Positions 8,264 through 18,835 of a DNA stretch of 64,000 nt are shown here, in pieces (the first letter of the stretch is position 1; the number at the start of each line of letters is the position of its first letter). A program made the position numbers and the translations under genes. The notes below the pieces were generated by a model. The model was not told the origin of the DNA. It saw nothing but the letters and a program-made list of their open reading frames with translations, and searched no databases. The DNA is from Methylobacterium sp. J-070 (GTDB taxonomy: Bacteria > Pseudomonadota > Alphaproteobacteria > Rhizobiales > Beijerinckiaceae), in contig NZ_JAKSXX010000038.1 in the NCBI RefSeq assembly GCF_022829385.1, positions 1-64,000 of the forward strand, read 5' to 3'.

Positions 8264-8578
8264 CGCGCGGCCTCTGATCCGTCCGCGCGGGCGCATCTCC
8301 CGCACGTCGGGCGGGAAGGAATCGATCCACCGACCGGGTGGCGGCGCGGCATGGGACGAACGTGGCCGCGGATCGCGCCACCGGCGATCCGCGGGATGTC
8401 GTCGCGAGGCGTGCGGGAACACAACACGTGCGTCGCATCGTCGACGCTCGGGACGCAAGTCCCCCGGTGGGGCCGCCGGACGCCGCCGCGATACGAGCCC
8501 GCAGCGTCGATCGATCACGCTCGAGGCACCGAAAGTCCCGCTCGATCGTGCCATGCGCCGACGGTTGTGGCAGCCGAC
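8264..8578. other. intergenic region with a strong hairpin
   Basis: No gene is supported in these 315 bp. A perfect 11-bp inverted repeat with 7-nt loop lies at 8366-8394 (annotated separately). The right edge is the end of the IS3 element. Confidence 0.6.
8366..8394. terminator. candidate hairpin terminator
   Basis: CCGCGGATCGC (8366-8376) pairs perfectly with GCGATCCGCGG (8384-8394) across a 7-nt loop, about 100 bp after the SDR stop codon. The stem is very GC-rich but no T tract follows, so it may be a transcript-stabilising or Rho-assisting hairpin rather than a classical intrinsic terminator. Confidence 0.4.
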
Positions 8579-8618
8579 TGAACCGCGCCGGGTTTCCCGG
8601 AGGCCGTTTTGGTTTGGG

Positions 8619-9542
<924 letters not shown>

Positions 9543-9870
9543 TCATGACCGGAACCGGCGGTCGAGCTCCGCCTGAGCAAAATACGCCGGCGCCTTCCTC
9601 AGGATCTCGTTGGCTTGCCGGAGCTCGCGCACCTCCCGCTCCAGCGCCTTGATCCGCTCGCGCTCGTCGCTCGTTGGTCCGGCTCGCACCCCCCGATCGC
9701 GTTCGGCTGGGCGCACCCAATTGCGCAGCTTCTCGCCCGAGCAACCGATCTTGGCCGCGATCGACTGGATCGCAGCCCATTGCGAGCCGTGCTCGATCTC
9801 GTGCTCCCGAATCAGCCGGACCGCCCGCTCGCGAACCTCAGGGGGAAAAGGGTGGGGTATGCTTCGTCAT
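9543..9870 (-). pseudogene. IS3-family OrfA (transposase HTH subunit), frameshifted
   Basis: From the ATG at 9870 the frame reads MTKHTPPFS and then hits TGA. Shifting by one base inside the run TTTTCCCCC restores the expected [39 protein letters not shown] and the leucine-zipper [20 protein letters not shown] up to the stop at 9543. A single extra base in a homopolymer thus breaks the gene. A sequencing error cannot be excluded. Confidence 0.75.
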
Positions 9871-9920
9871 GGCTCCAGTCTCTCAAGAGTTGGAGCCTCC
9901 GAAGATCCCGGGGCGGTTCA

Positions 9921-10699
9921 CCTCAGGAATTTGCCCTGGCGGCGGCCTTGCAGGCCGCCGAATAGATCCGGAGGCTCACCTTCTGACCGGACCAAAATCC
10001 GGGGGACCCTCAGCTTCCGATCTGCTTTCTATTTAACCGTTCGAAATGTGCCAATAGACGGCATGCATCTCTGATTATGATGAGAGGTATCTGAACTAAT
10101 AATTATCGGCTGTTCTGCGGGCCGGCTATACGATCGACTCGGCTGCGGGGCTGCATCCATGAGGTCGCCGGCGCGGGGATTGCCATGGCGTTGCGGACCG
10201 GTCTAGCCGACCAGCCGGGAATTATGCATCGCGTCGTCGGTTTGGCGACGCGCAGGCGATCCATGGCGCCGATGCCGTGCGCGGACGGCGTGCTCCGCTT
10301 GCCGACATCCGGGGTCCGCATGAAGTATCGATCCGCCCGACGGCCCACTTGCGACTTCCGTTTAACGGCGCTGAAGCCATGGTTCGACGTATCGCCCGCC
10401 AAAGCCCTTCACCGGGCGTGCAAACGGACGGGTCGATGCGTGATGTTTCCCTCAGCCTTCGCTGCGATGCCGGGGGCGACCTACGTACGTTGGCCGACGT
10501 GGATCGCGAGGCATGCCGTGCTCGCACCACCGGAGACGACGAACTCTCGGCGGCGACGTTGGCTGGCCGGATAGGCCGCGTCCATGACCGGACCCCAACC
10601 GGCGCGTCGTCGAAGCGTATGGCGACGGATGCCGCGCCGTGCGCCTGGGCCTCCGGATCCCGTCGCGACCCACTGATTCCGGATGATATGGAAGGTCCC
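9921..10699. other. intergenic region, no supported gene
   Basis: Only overlapping chance ORFs occur in 780 bp. A perfect stem of 8 bp with 5-nt loop (CGGCGGCC at 9940, GGCCGCCG at 9953) lies just beyond the IS3 end. AT-rich DNA around 10020-10120 interrupts the otherwise GC-rich composition and suggests transferred or rearranged sequence. Confidence 0.5.
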
Positions 10700-11089
10700 A
10701 TGCCGCTTCTTCGTTTCGATATCGTCGAAGGCCGCAGCCCAGACGAGCTGCGGACACTCCTGGATGCTGCGAACGAAGCCATGTTGGAGGCTTTTGAGGT
10801 GCCACCAGGCGATCGCTACCAGATCGTGCAGGAGCACCCGTCCGCCCATATGGTCCTGGAGGATACCGGGCTCGGCATACCGCGGACCGATGACCGGGTG
10901 GTCTTGCAGGTGACCACGCGTCCGCGCAGCCCCGAGATGAAGCAGGCTTTCTATCGACTGCTCTGCGAACGCCTCGAGGCGCGGTGCGGGATCGCGCCCT
11001 CGGATGTGGTCGTCTCGATGGTCACGAATGCGGACGAGGATTGGAGCTTCGGCCACGGCCGCGCCCAGTTCCTGACCGGCGAGCTCTGA
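10700..11089 (+). CDS. tautomerase-family protein (4-oxalocrotonate tautomerase superfamily)
   Basis: The 129-aa product starts MPLLRFDIVEGR, giving the N-terminal Pro that acts as catalytic base after Met removal. GGAAGG lies 5 nt before this ATG, which decides the start over the upstream open frame. The remaining sequence (RYQIVQEHPSAHMVLED, VVLQVTTRPRSPEMKQAFYRLL, IAPSDVVVSMVTNADEDWSFGHG) matches the longer tautomerase family with its conserved DWSFG near the end. These enzymes shift enol/keto forms in degradation of aromatic or unsaturated acids. Substrate unknown. Confidence 0.88.
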   Translation: MPLLRFDIVEGRSPDELRTLLDAANEAMLEAFEVPPGDRYQIVQEHPSAHMVLEDTGLGIPRTDDRVVLQVTTRPRSPEMKQAFYRLLCERLEARCGIAPSDVVVSMVTNADEDWSFGHGRAQFLTGEL

Positions 11090-11390
11090 CACTCCTCGAG
11101 GCCGGGCAAATGCCGGTCGGCTCCTGGGCTTACGCCCCGCGACGGCTTGGCGGCGGCGCGCCGCATCGCCGCGGCCGCTGGCGTGCGCGGGCATCGATCC
11201 GACCAGCGGATCCGTGCCTCGACTCTGAGCGCGCCGTTCCCCCGTAGTCTCGAGCGCGCACGCGGCGCTGGCCAGGCCTGGGCGCGATCGCGTCGGCTCG
11301 GCCGGGATCGTCGCTCATGCAGCCACGACTCCCGGACGCGGCCCCGGGCCCGCATCCGTCCTCGACCGCTTCGTTGGTCTGTCTCGCGTA
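11090..11390 (+). other. intergenic stretch without a recognisable gene
   Basis: About 300 bp between the tautomerase gene and the sdhA/SDR chimera. Open frames exist in several phases but none has a recognisable domain or ribosome site. Confidence 0.4.
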
Positions 11391-11803
11391 CCGGAGAGCA
11401 AAGCGACGAGTGCCGCCTACGAGGTCGTCGAGCACACCTACGACGTGGTTTGGTGGGGGCGGGCGGGGCCGGGATCCACAGCTACACGGTAGCCCTTCGC
11501 GAGGCGTTGAAGGGCAAAGTCGAGGTGATCGAGCTGGTGCCGCCCGGCGTCCTGACCGCGCTCACGCCCGGTCAGGAAACGCGGCCCGGTTACATGCCGC
11601 TGGATGCCTTCAGCAATGAGACGATGGCTCTGCTCCATCAGAAACCAATCCCGGCCGAGGTGATGGTGGAGCGTGTGCGCCCGTTACGCCTAGCCGAAGC
11701 CGAAGGCCGGCTCGGCCAGATGGTCACCATGCTGCATGATGCATCTCGCAAGGCTGCCTGGCAGAACCGATCCCTACGCTGTCGAAAGCTACGCTCATGC
11801 TGA
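11391..11803 (+). pseudogene. chimeric remnant: SdhA N-terminus fused to SDR C-terminus
   Basis: The frame starting at 11391 reads PESKATSAAYEVVEHTYDVV, the start of succinate dehydrogenase flavoprotein SdhA. One base is then missing, and the next frame continues VGAGGAG, the FAD-binding glycine motif. Immediately after (11474) the sequence switches to IHSYTVALREALKG, the helix following the active-site YxxxK of a DltE-type SDR. It runs to that family's C-terminus (ELVPPGVLTALTPGQ, YMPLDAFSNETMALL, AEAEGRLGQMVTMLHD). Neither gene is complete. The protein matches are by recognition, not search. Confidence 0.75.
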
Positions 11804-12708
11804 ACCGCACCCTGCACCCGATCGACCCATCCGACATGGCGCCGTCCGTCGCGTTTCGCGCTGCCATGGCACCTCGGAAGGGCGTGATCGTCGGACCTGA
11901 AGCCCGGCCAATGTTCGACGCGGGGCGGTCTGCCACCCCGATTGCAGCCGGTGTGTGGATCGAGCTCGGCAGCGTAGGTGGCGTTACGGGTCTATGGTGC
12001 CGGGTCGCGGCCGAACCAACCTCGGCCCGGCTGCTGTTCCTGCACGGCGGCGGTTATATGCTGGGATCGTCTGCCGCAACTGCCAACTTCGCCAGCCACC
12101 TTGCCGCCGGCAGCGGTGCAGATGCGTTCGTGGCCGACTACAGGCTGGCGCCCGAGCATCCCTTCCCGGCAGCCTATGACGATGCGCTGGCCGCCTATCG
12201 TGGCCTCGCAGCATCGCCGGACAGCCCGGTCATCATAGCAGGGGAATCTGCTGGCGGCGGTCTGGCCCTGGCCGTCCTGGCTACCCTCACCGATGGCGAC
12301 CGGAAGCCGGAAGCAGTCGCCGTCATGTCGCCATGGACAGACCTGACGCTGAATGGCGAAAGCTATATCAGCCGTGCCGAGGCCGATCCGATCTTTAGCT
12401 GTACAGCGCTGGCCGCGTTGGCCAAAAATTATCTTCAGGGGGAGAACGCCCGCGATCTCCGGGCCTCGCCGCTGTTCGGCCCGGTCATGCCCACGATCCC
12501 GATCCGAATCGATGTCGGAGAGGATGAGGTCCTGCTGGCTGACTCAATCGCCTTCGCCACGCGGGTCGCCAGCACCGGAGCAGCTGTGACACTCGATATC
12601 TGGCAAGGCATGCCTCACGTCTTCCAGGCGCGCGTCGGTCAACTCGCCGCTGCCCGCCAGTCGTTCGAGCGGGCTGGGCAATTCCTTCGTGATGCATTGC
12701 CGGCTTGA
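11797..12708 (+). CDS. alpha/beta hydrolase, HSL-type esterase (acetyl esterase/lipase)
   Basis: This protein of up to 303 aa carries the hormone-sensitive-lipase oxyanion box LLFLHGGGYMLGS and the nucleophile elbow IIAGESAGGGLAL. The acid is in DVGEDEVLLAD and the histidine in WQGMPHVFQ. It hydrolyses short-chain esters, probably in the cytoplasm. The ATG at 11797 overlaps the end of the SDR remnant; an internal Met at 11836 (MAPSVAFRAAM) resembles the usual family start better and may be the true one. Confidence 0.88.
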   Translation: MLNRTLHPIDPSDMAPSVAFRAAMAPRKGVIVGPEARPMFDAGRSATPIAAGVWIELGSVGGVTGLWCRVAAEPTSARLLFLHGGGYMLGSSAATANFASHLAAGSGADAFVADYRLAPEHPFPAAYDDALAAYRGLAASPDSPVIIAGESAGGGLALAVLATLTDGDRKPEAVAVMSPWTDLTLNGESYISRAEADPIFSCTALAALAKNYLQGENARDLRASPLFGPVMPTIPIRIDVGEDEVLLADSIAFATRVASTGAAVTLDIWQGMPHVFQARVGQLAAARQSFERAGQFLRDALPA

Positions 12709-13048
12709 GCCCTAAGGTACCTTGCTCTCTACCAGAAGTTTCACGATCGCCGAAAACTGATGCTCTCCCGAAACACGATCGTTTTCGGGAAAGCAACTCC
12801 GAGCACCAGGACAGCTATCGACATATTCCGTACTCAAAGCGGTCGGACCGCTTTCCACCCTGCCCAGTAATTCATGGGCGTCCGCCAGTGTGACTGGAGT
12901 TGGCCGTAAGCAGAATGGCTGCTTTAGATGATGTTCGCCGGAAATGCGGACTGCCTCTTCCATCGCTAGGCGCGATGGGGTGTCAGGCTTCTCTGATGTC
13001 GACGATAAGCGTATGAAAGGACCAGGATCGTCAAGAGTAGGTAGCGAT
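12709..13048. other. intergenic region, no supported gene
   Basis: The 340 bp between the esterase and GST genes hold only poor ORFs on either strand. Composition is less GC-rich than the neighbours. A promoter for the downstream GST-like gene is expected here but no convincing -35/-10 pair is seen. Confidence 0.4.
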
Positions 13049-13936
13049 ATGGTGCAGTTAGTCGAAGCTGACATCCGGACGCGAGAAGTGCTCGACTGGA
13101 AGGGGTTGCACGTCTTTCACTATCCCCTATCGTCCTGCTCGCAGAAGCTGCGCATTTTTCTCAATCTTAAAGACCTTGATTGGCGCAGCCATCCAATCGA
13201 CATCGTCGCCAACGCGCATCTTACCCCCTACTACCTTGGCATTAACCCGCGCGGCCTAGTACCCGCGATAGTAGAGGATGGCGTCGTTCACATCGAGAGC
13301 AACGACATCATCCTCCACTTGGAGCGGGAGCACCCCGAACCCCGTCTCGTCCCGGCCGACAGGCGTGAAGAGGTCGCGGCGATGCTGCGTCACGAGAACG
13401 ACCTGCATCTCGATCTGCGAACGTTGACCTTCCGCTTCCTGTTCGACCCCGCTCATCCTACGAAGTCGCGGCAGGACTTGGATCGCTATGCTGCCGACGC
13501 CGGCACAGTCCAGGGCGCGCGGGACGGCGATGTCGAGCGAGAGGTATTATTCTGGTCCAGCTACCTCGAGAACGGAGTGAGCGACGAGCAGGCGCGGGCG
13601 TCGGCAGCCCGGCTGCGCGACGCACTCGACGGGGTGGACACTGCCCTCGCCACGTCGAACCACGTGCTGGGCGACCACCTCTCGATTGTCGACGTGGCGT
13701 GGCTGGTCTACGTCGAGCGCCTAACCTACGCCGGCTATCCGATCGGTGACTTGCATCCGCACGTTGCGGCGTGGCGATACAGGCTCTTGGAACAATCAGC
13801 CATCGCGCGAGAGCTGGAACTGCCTGAGGCGTTGCGCGGGATGGTAGCGGACCGGCAGCGTGCTCTCGCGGCGGCGGATCGGACATTGGCAGCAGTCTGT
13901 TTCCCTGGGGTGAACACGGCGAGCGTCGCCCACTGA
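13049..13936 (+). CDS. glutathione S-transferase family protein
   Basis: A 295-aa protein with an N-terminal thioredoxin-like GST domain (LHVFHYPLSSCSQKLRIFL, NPRGLVPAIVEDG, and the glutathione gamma-Glu site IESNDIILHLE), then a long helical domain with the late motif LGDHLSIVDVAWLVYVERL. It is longer than usual (about 210-230 aa) because of an inserted helical segment around residues 130-185. The start at 13049 has AGGT nearby; the open frame extends further upstream without support. Likely glutathione-dependent detoxification or ring-cleavage chemistry. Confidence 0.85.
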   Translation: MVQLVEADIRTREVLDWKGLHVFHYPLSSCSQKLRIFLNLKDLDWRSHPIDIVANAHLTPYYLGINPRGLVPAIVEDGVVHIESNDIILHLEREHPEPRLVPADRREEVAAMLRHENDLHLDLRTLTFRFLFDPAHPTKSRQDLDRYAADAGTVQGARDGDVEREVLFWSSYLENGVSDEQARASAARLRDALDGVDTALATSNHVLGDHLSIVDVAWLVYVERLTYAGYPIGDLHPHVAAWRYRLLEQSAIARELELPEALRGMVADRQRALAAADRTLAAVCFPGVNTASVAH

Positions 13937-14215
13937 ACGGTAACGAGCTTCACCACACTACCTCGTTGAGGCGGGCGCTGACGCCGCGCGAATGTCAACG
14001 CTAGGCACTGGTGCTACCCGAAGCCACCTGTCTAAAATAAGTGAGGGCCTTCGGCGTCAGCAGGGTTTGGCTGGGTGCGGCTATTCTGCTTCAATGCTCG
14101 CTCGGCCAGGAAGCAAAAGTTCGAAGCTGACGATTGCCGCGACTTGCTGCTGCGAGATACCAATTTTTGATCACACTTCAATCCGAAGGCCGCAACGTAC
14201 CCATTGCGGGCGGCC

Positions 14216-15613
14216 TTATAGTTGTGGTCGCAGACCCGCCACTGCGCTGACGGCTTCCAGTTGCGCCGCGATGTGCAGGACGGTCGACTCGGCAAACCAC
14301 CGGGAGGTGATCTGTACGCCAATCGGCAATCCCTCGCGGCTCGTGCCAAAGCGCATGGACAATGCAGGAAGACCAGTCAGGTTGAACGGGACTGTTGCGC
14401 GTAGGATGTGCCGTGCCGTGACGCTCTGGCCCTCGAGGACGAGCTCGGAAAGGCCGTGCGGTGTCGCCGGCACTGGGGTGACTGGACAGAGGAGCGCGTC
14501 GTAGCGACGGAAGAAGTCTGCGAACCCGCCCCTGAGGCGCTCGACCGCTTGGCTCGCGGCCACGTACTCCCGTAGTTCCACATCCGGCGCCGCCAAGATC
14601 CGCGCGGCGTACTTGAAGATCTGATCGTGGTGCCCGGCGGTCGCCTCCGCGACGACGGGCTTCACCTCAGGTCCCTGTAGCTTGAGGTATAGATCGATGC
14701 CGTCAATCTCCTCTAGCGCTGGGATTCGAATGGGCTCGACGTCGAAGCCGGCGCTCGACAGCGCGCTCGCCGTATCGGCGACGGTCGCCGCCACCTCAGG
14801 GTCGATGGGTCCGAAACCGGGCTCTACCAGCCATCCGACCCGCAATCGGTTGGTCGGCTCCGATCCGCAGCCCAAGTCGAGTTCGACCGGGCTGTTGGCG
14901 TAGCCGTCTATCCCGTCCGGTCCGGAGAGGAGTCGGTAGGCGAGCGCGACGTCGCGCACGCTCCTCGCCATGGGGCCGACATGCCAAAGGCGCCTGGGCA
15001 CCTCGGGCCAATGACCCGTGGTTGGGATGCGCCCGTGAGTCGCTTTAAGCGCCACAATCCCGGTATGAGCGGCTGGGCCACGCACGGAGATCGCGACGTC
15101 GCTGCCGAGACCGAGCGGCGATAGGCCGGCCGCGATCGCCGCCGACTCGCCCCCGCTCGATCCGCCCGGCGTCCGGCTTAGATCCCAAGGGTTGTTGGTC
15201 CGGCCAGTAAGCAGGTTTTCGGTCTCAATCGCGTACGAGAACTCGGGTAGGTTCGTCTTGGCGAGCAGGATAGCGCCCGCATGCCGAAGGCGGGCGACGC
15301 TGGTCGCGTCCACGGTCGGGATACGTCCCCGGAAGATCGGTGAGCCTCGCTGCGTCGGCACCTCGGCAGTATCGAGCGAGTCCTTGACCGTAAACGGCAC
15401 GCCGTGAAGCGGCCCGAGGTCGTCGCCGCGCCGCACGGCCTGCTCGGCCGCCCGTGCCTCCGCGAGGGCGCGCTCAGCCACGAGCGTCACGACCGCGTTC
15501 AGTTGCGGGTCCACCGCCTCGATCCGATCGATGTGAGCCTGCACGAGCTCGACCGGCGATATGCTCTTCGCCGCCACCTGTGCGGCCTGTTCGGTCGCGT
15601 CCTCGAAGGGCAT
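14216..15613 (-). CDS. amidase (amidase-signature family)
   Basis: This 465-aa enzyme has the full amidase signature: catalytic Lys77 (GVPFTVKDSLD), the cis-Ser in the GGSSGG loop (about 151-155) and the nucleophile Ser176. The usual GGSIRxPA is altered to AISVRGPAA around the nucleophile, but the Ser and Arg are kept. C-terminal elements VPFNLTGLPALSMRFG and GLPIGVQI are normal. It hydrolyses amides to acid plus ammonia, and GatA-like members act on Gln. With no GatB/C nearby a catabolic amidase is likely. It is convergent with the GST gene. Confidence 0.9.
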   Translation of the reverse strand: MPFEDATEQAAQVAAKSISPVELVQAHIDRIEAVDPQLNAVVTLVAERALAEARAAEQAVRRGDDLGPLHGVPFTVKDSLDTAEVPTQRGSPIFRGRIPTVDATSVARLRHAGAILLAKTNLPEFSYAIETENLLTGRTNNPWDLSRTPGGSSGGESAAIAAGLSPLGLGSDVAISVRGPAAHTGIVALKATHGRIPTTGHWPEVPRRLWHVGPMARSVRDVALAYRLLSGPDGIDGYANSPVELDLGCGSEPTNRLRVGWLVEPGFGPIDPEVAATVADTASALSSAGFDVEPIRIPALEEIDGIDLYLKLQGPEVKPVVAEATAGHHDQIFKYAARILAAPDVELREYVAASQAVERLRGGFADFFRRYDALLCPVTPVPATPHGLSELVLEGQSVTARHILRATVPFNLTGLPALSMRFGTSREGLPIGVQITSRWFAESTVLHIAAQLEAVSAVAGLRPQL

Positions 15614-15896
15614 GGCTAATCCTCAGACTGAGAGTGTGGCTTAGGCCTCAGGGCACGTACCGGTGGCTTGGCGCGTTCCACTCTCGGCCGAATCTTCCAG
15701 CTCGGCGAGACGCTGCGTCAAGCCGAGGTCGTGATCGAAGCGCGGCTGATCGCGTCGCGCGGGGCTATGGAGACACCAGAGGCGTTGACGGCCTCGGCGG
15801 GCAGCCTGTCACCGAAGACGAAGATGCAACCCGTCGCCCGAAGAGCAATGCGCGCGAAGGGCCGTGACCGTCCCGGGGCGAAACACGATCGTGCGC

Positions 15897-16835
15897 TCAC
15901 CCCGCCCCGACATGCGCGCGGGGGGCGTCAGAGTGCCGGGACGCCGCGAGAGGGCGGAGAAGGTCCAGGAACGCCGCGAACACCGGCCGCATCTGTCGAC
16001 GCGAGGGATAATAGAGGAAGAAGCCGGGAAATGGCGGCGTCCACGCCTCGAACAACCGGACTAGTGAACCTCGCGCGATCTCGGTGGCGACGTCTGGTTC
16101 GAGCATGTAGCCGACGCCGAGCCCCTGCAGCGTGCAGTCCAGCGTGAGCGAAGGATCGTTGAAGGTCAGCGGGCCCGATACGCGTACCTCGAACTCCTCT
16201 CCACCCCTGCGGAACCGCCACGGGAGAAGGTTGCCGGCCGACGTCATGCGGTAATGGATGCAACGGTGGCGCACGAGGTCACGGGGATGCTTGGGCGTGC
16301 CGTACCGCGCGAGGTAGCCGGGTGACGCGACCACCGCCATGCGCAGGTCAGGGCCGACCTTGAGGGCGATCATGTCTCGCTCGATCTTCTCCCCGAACCG
16401 GATGCCGGCATCGAACCCGTCGGCCACGATATTCCGGAAGGCATACTCGACGAGAACCTCAACCGTCGCCTCCAGGTGTTCCTCTACGAACGCCGGCAGG
16501 ACGGGGCGGATGACAGCCTCGTAGGCCTGTCGTGTTGCTGTGAGCCGGAGCGTTCCCGATACGCCCTGCCGGCCGCGGTCTAGGGCCTGGAGGACGCTCT
16601 CGATCCCTTGAAGCGCCGGTCCGAGGGTGCCGAGCACGGCCTCTCCGGCCTCGCTGACAGACACGCTGCGACTGTTGCGCTGGAGAAGTCGGACACCGAG
16701 CCGCGTCTCCAGGCGCCGTATGGTGTGGCTCAGGTTCGAGGTCGAGGTCCCAAGCTCGGCCGCCGCACGCCGGAAGCTGCGCAGGCGCGCGACCACCGCG
16801 AAGGCGGCAAGATCGTCGAAGCTTGGACGTTGCAT
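15897..16835 (-). CDS. LysR-family transcriptional regulator
   Basis: A 312-aa protein with the LysR winged helix (MQRPSFDDLAAFAVVARLRSF, GTSTSNLSHTIRRLETRLG, LLQRNSRSVSVSEAG). The effector domain contains the GIRFGEKIERDMIALKVGP and ASPGYLARYGTP segments typical of the group that controls short-chain oxidoreductase genes. It diverges from the Gfo/Idh/MocA gene at 16935, with 99 bp between starts, so regulation of that gene set (16.9-20.7 kb) is likely. Confidence 0.9.
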   Translation of the reverse strand: MQRPSFDDLAAFAVVARLRSFRRAAAELGTSTSNLSHTIRRLETRLGVRLLQRNSRSVSVSEAGEAVLGTLGPALQGIESVLQALDRGRQGVSGTLRLTATRQAYEAVIRPVLPAFVEEHLEATVEVLVEYAFRNIVADGFDAGIRFGEKIERDMIALKVGPDLRMAVVASPGYLARYGTPKHPRDLVRHRCIHYRMTSAGNLLPWRFRRGGEEFEVRVSGPLTFNDPSLTLDCTLQGLGVGYMLEPDVATEIARGSLVRLFEAWTPPFPGFFLYYPSRRQMRPVFAAFLDLLRPLAASRHSDAPRAHVGAG

Positions 16836-16934
16836 CGTGCGATCTCATTCAACGACCCATTCCATCCATCCGAGCTTATCGCACGCACCCGAACACGCCA
16901 AACTCGTCGTGAGGTGGCCGAAGAGAGTGATACG

Positions 16935-18056
16935 ATGCGGGATGGAGCGGTGCGCGAAGGGAAGATCAGGATCGGCATCGTCGGCGCGACGCCGAGGCGC
17001 GGCTGGGCCGGGTCCGCGCATGTGCCGGCTCTACAAGCGATACCTTCGCTGACCCTGCACGCCGTCGCGACCCGCAGTGAGGCGTCGGCACGCATTGCGG
17101 CTGACGCGTTCGGGGCGCCGCTTTGGTTCGGCGATCCCGCGGCCATGATCGAGTACGAGGAGGTCGATGCGGTCGTCATCGCTGTGAAGGCGCCCGATCA
17201 CTTCGGGCTCGTGCGGCAGGCGCTCCTGTGTGGCAAGCCAGTGTACTGCGAATGGCCGTTCGGGCGCACGGTCGAGGAGGCGCGCACCCTCGACGCGTTG
17301 GCCCGGGATCGGAACGTGGCGACAGCGGTCGGTCTCCAAGGTCGGTTCTCGCCTTGGCTTCGTCAGGCGAGAGACCTGGTGGCTACGGGCCGGCTCGGCC
17401 GCATCCTCTCGACGTCGCTCCTGGCCTACGACGAGCTCTCGGTCGGCTCCGTCGACGAGGGCAACGCCTACCTGCTCGATGCAGCGAACGGGGCTAATCC
17501 GCTCACGATCCACAGTGGGCACTACATCGATGCCCTGTGCTTCGTCCTGGGCGAACTAGTGACTGTCTCGGCCGTCACCGCCGTCAGCAAGCCACGCGTC
17601 AGAGTGCGCCAGACGGGTGAGACGAGGACGGCCACGTCTCCCGACCAGATCGCCGTCTGCGGGCTGCTCGAAGACGGCGCGGTCGCGAGCTTCCAGATGC
17701 GGGCCGGAAGCGGCGACCCGTCCTTCACTTGGGAGATCCAGGGCGAGCGAGGGGTGCTACGCATCTCGTCCGCCGGCTACTTGATGTGGCATCCCCTGAG
17801 ACTGGAGGTTTGGGATGCCGAGACTAAGCGCTGGGACGCCCTTCCGCCTCCGGATACGGCGGAGGGCCCCGGAGGTCTGGGGGCGCTTGCAGAACCGGCC
17901 CGTAACATCGCCCGCGCCTACGACGCCTTCGCCGCCGACATCCTGACGGGATCCCGGAGTTCGGTGACGTTCTCGGACGCCCGCCGGCGGCGCGAGACGA
18001 TGGAAGCGGCTCGCACGGCCGCACAGGACGGGGTCGCCAAGTCTCCGCTTACCTGA
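16935..18056 (+). CDS. Gfo/Idh/MocA-family oxidoreductase
   Basis: A protein of 373 aa. The Rossmann start IRIGIVGATPRRGWAG is followed by DAVVIAVKAPDHFGLVRQAL and the signature GKPVYCEWPFGRTVEEA. In that signature the usual EKP is replaced by CEWPFG, a variant found in Gal80-like members. The C-terminal alpha/beta domain contains HSGHYIDALCFVLGE. These NAD(P)-dependent enzymes oxidise or reduce sugar-like substrates. It begins an array of five codirectional genes ending with the VOC gene and faces a divergent LysR gene. Confidence 0.88.
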   Translation: MRDGAVREGKIRIGIVGATPRRGWAGSAHVPALQAIPSLTLHAVATRSEASARIAADAFGAPLWFGDPAAMIEYEEVDAVVIAVKAPDHFGLVRQALLCGKPVYCEWPFGRTVEEARTLDALARDRNVATAVGLQGRFSPWLRQARDLVATGRLGRILSTSLLAYDELSVGSVDEGNAYLLDAANGANPLTIHSGHYIDALCFVLGELVTVSAVTAVSKPRVRVRQTGETRTATSPDQIAVCGLLEDGAVASFQMRAGSGDPSFTWEIQGERGVLRISSAGYLMWHPLRLEVWDAETKRWDALPPPDTAEGPGGLGALAEPARNIARAYDAFAADILTGSRSSVTFSDARRRRETMEAARTAAQDGVAKSPLT

Positions 18057-18110
18057 TGCCCCCGCGCCAAGCGCGGTCCCATCCCCGAGGATCTCTGCAG
18101 GTTGGTTTCA

Positions 18111-18731
18111 GTGAAGCTCTTCTACGCTCCCGGCTCGTGCTCCCTCTCGCCGCACATCGTGCTCCGCGAACTCGGCCTGCCGTTCACGTTGGAGCGTGTC
18201 GACCTCGCAACCAAGCAGACGGCATCCGGAGAGGATTACCGCGCGGTCAACCTGAAGGGCTACGTGCCCGCCCTGCAACTCGACGACGGCGAGGTTCTGA
18301 CGGAGGGGCCCGCGATCACGCAGTACCTAGCGGACGTCCACGCACCCGGCATCCTCGTTCCTCCGCCGGGCACCGTCGAGCGCGGCCGGGCCAACGCTTG
18401 GCTGCACTTCATCGGCACCGAGCTGCACAAGCCGTTCGGCCCCCTGTTCGATCCCAGAGTATCACTGGACGCTCGGGCCGCCGCGACCGAGAGTCTGAAC
18501 CGCGGTTTCCTCATCGTCGAGCGGGCGCTCGCGGATGGGCGCCCCTTCCTGGCCGGCGAAAGCTTCGCCCTGCCCGACATCTACCTCTTCGTGGTGCAGG
18601 CTTGGGCATCGATCACCGGCTTCAACTTGAGCCCGTTCCCCCGCATGATCGACCTCTCCGGACGCGTGGCAACGCGGCCCTCGGTGCGGGAGGCCCTCGC
18701 AGCGGAAAGGCAGGGGGAGAAGCGCGCGTGA
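18111..18731 (+). CDS. glutathione S-transferase (beta-class-like)
   Basis: The protein (206 aa from GTG at 18111) begins MKLFYAPGSCSLSPHIVLRE, the exact beta-GST start with catalytic Cys/Ser in GSCSLSPH. It continues with LKGYVPALQLDDGEVLTEGPAITQYLAD (cis-Pro and gamma-Glu site) and the late GESFALPDIYLFVVQAW motif. A TTG at 18102 would add three residues and is less likely. It follows the Gfo/Idh gene by 55 bp. Confidence 0.9.
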   Translation: MKLFYAPGSCSLSPHIVLRELGLPFTLERVDLATKQTASGEDYRAVNLKGYVPALQLDDGEVLTEGPAITQYLADVHAPGILVPPPGTVERGRANAWLHFIGTELHKPFGPLFDPRVSLDARAAATESLNRGFLIVERALADGRPFLAGESFALPDIYLFVVQAWASITGFNLSPFPRMIDLSGRVATRPSVREALAAERQGEKRA

Positions 18732-18835
18732 CACTGTACAGACAGGTTGTCGATGCGGCGTCGAACGAGGAGACGATCCGACGCGCGTCGCGCGTCGGAT
18801 CGAGCGTGGCCGCCTAGTCAGGAGCAGCTTTAGGC

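Noticed and set aside
10277..10699. Upstream extension of the tautomerase gene
   Set aside because: The tautomerase needs an N-terminal Pro after the initiator Met, and GGAAGG precedes the ATG at 10700.
12712..13074. Minus-strand 120-codon ORF between esterase and GST genes
   Set aside because: No ribosome site or recognisable domain, and it overlaps the GST start region.
14032..14349. Minus-strand ORF with a transposase-like tail (CFLAERALKQN)
   Set aside because: It overlaps the amidase 3' end and too little remains to assign it; possibly a tiny IS remnant.
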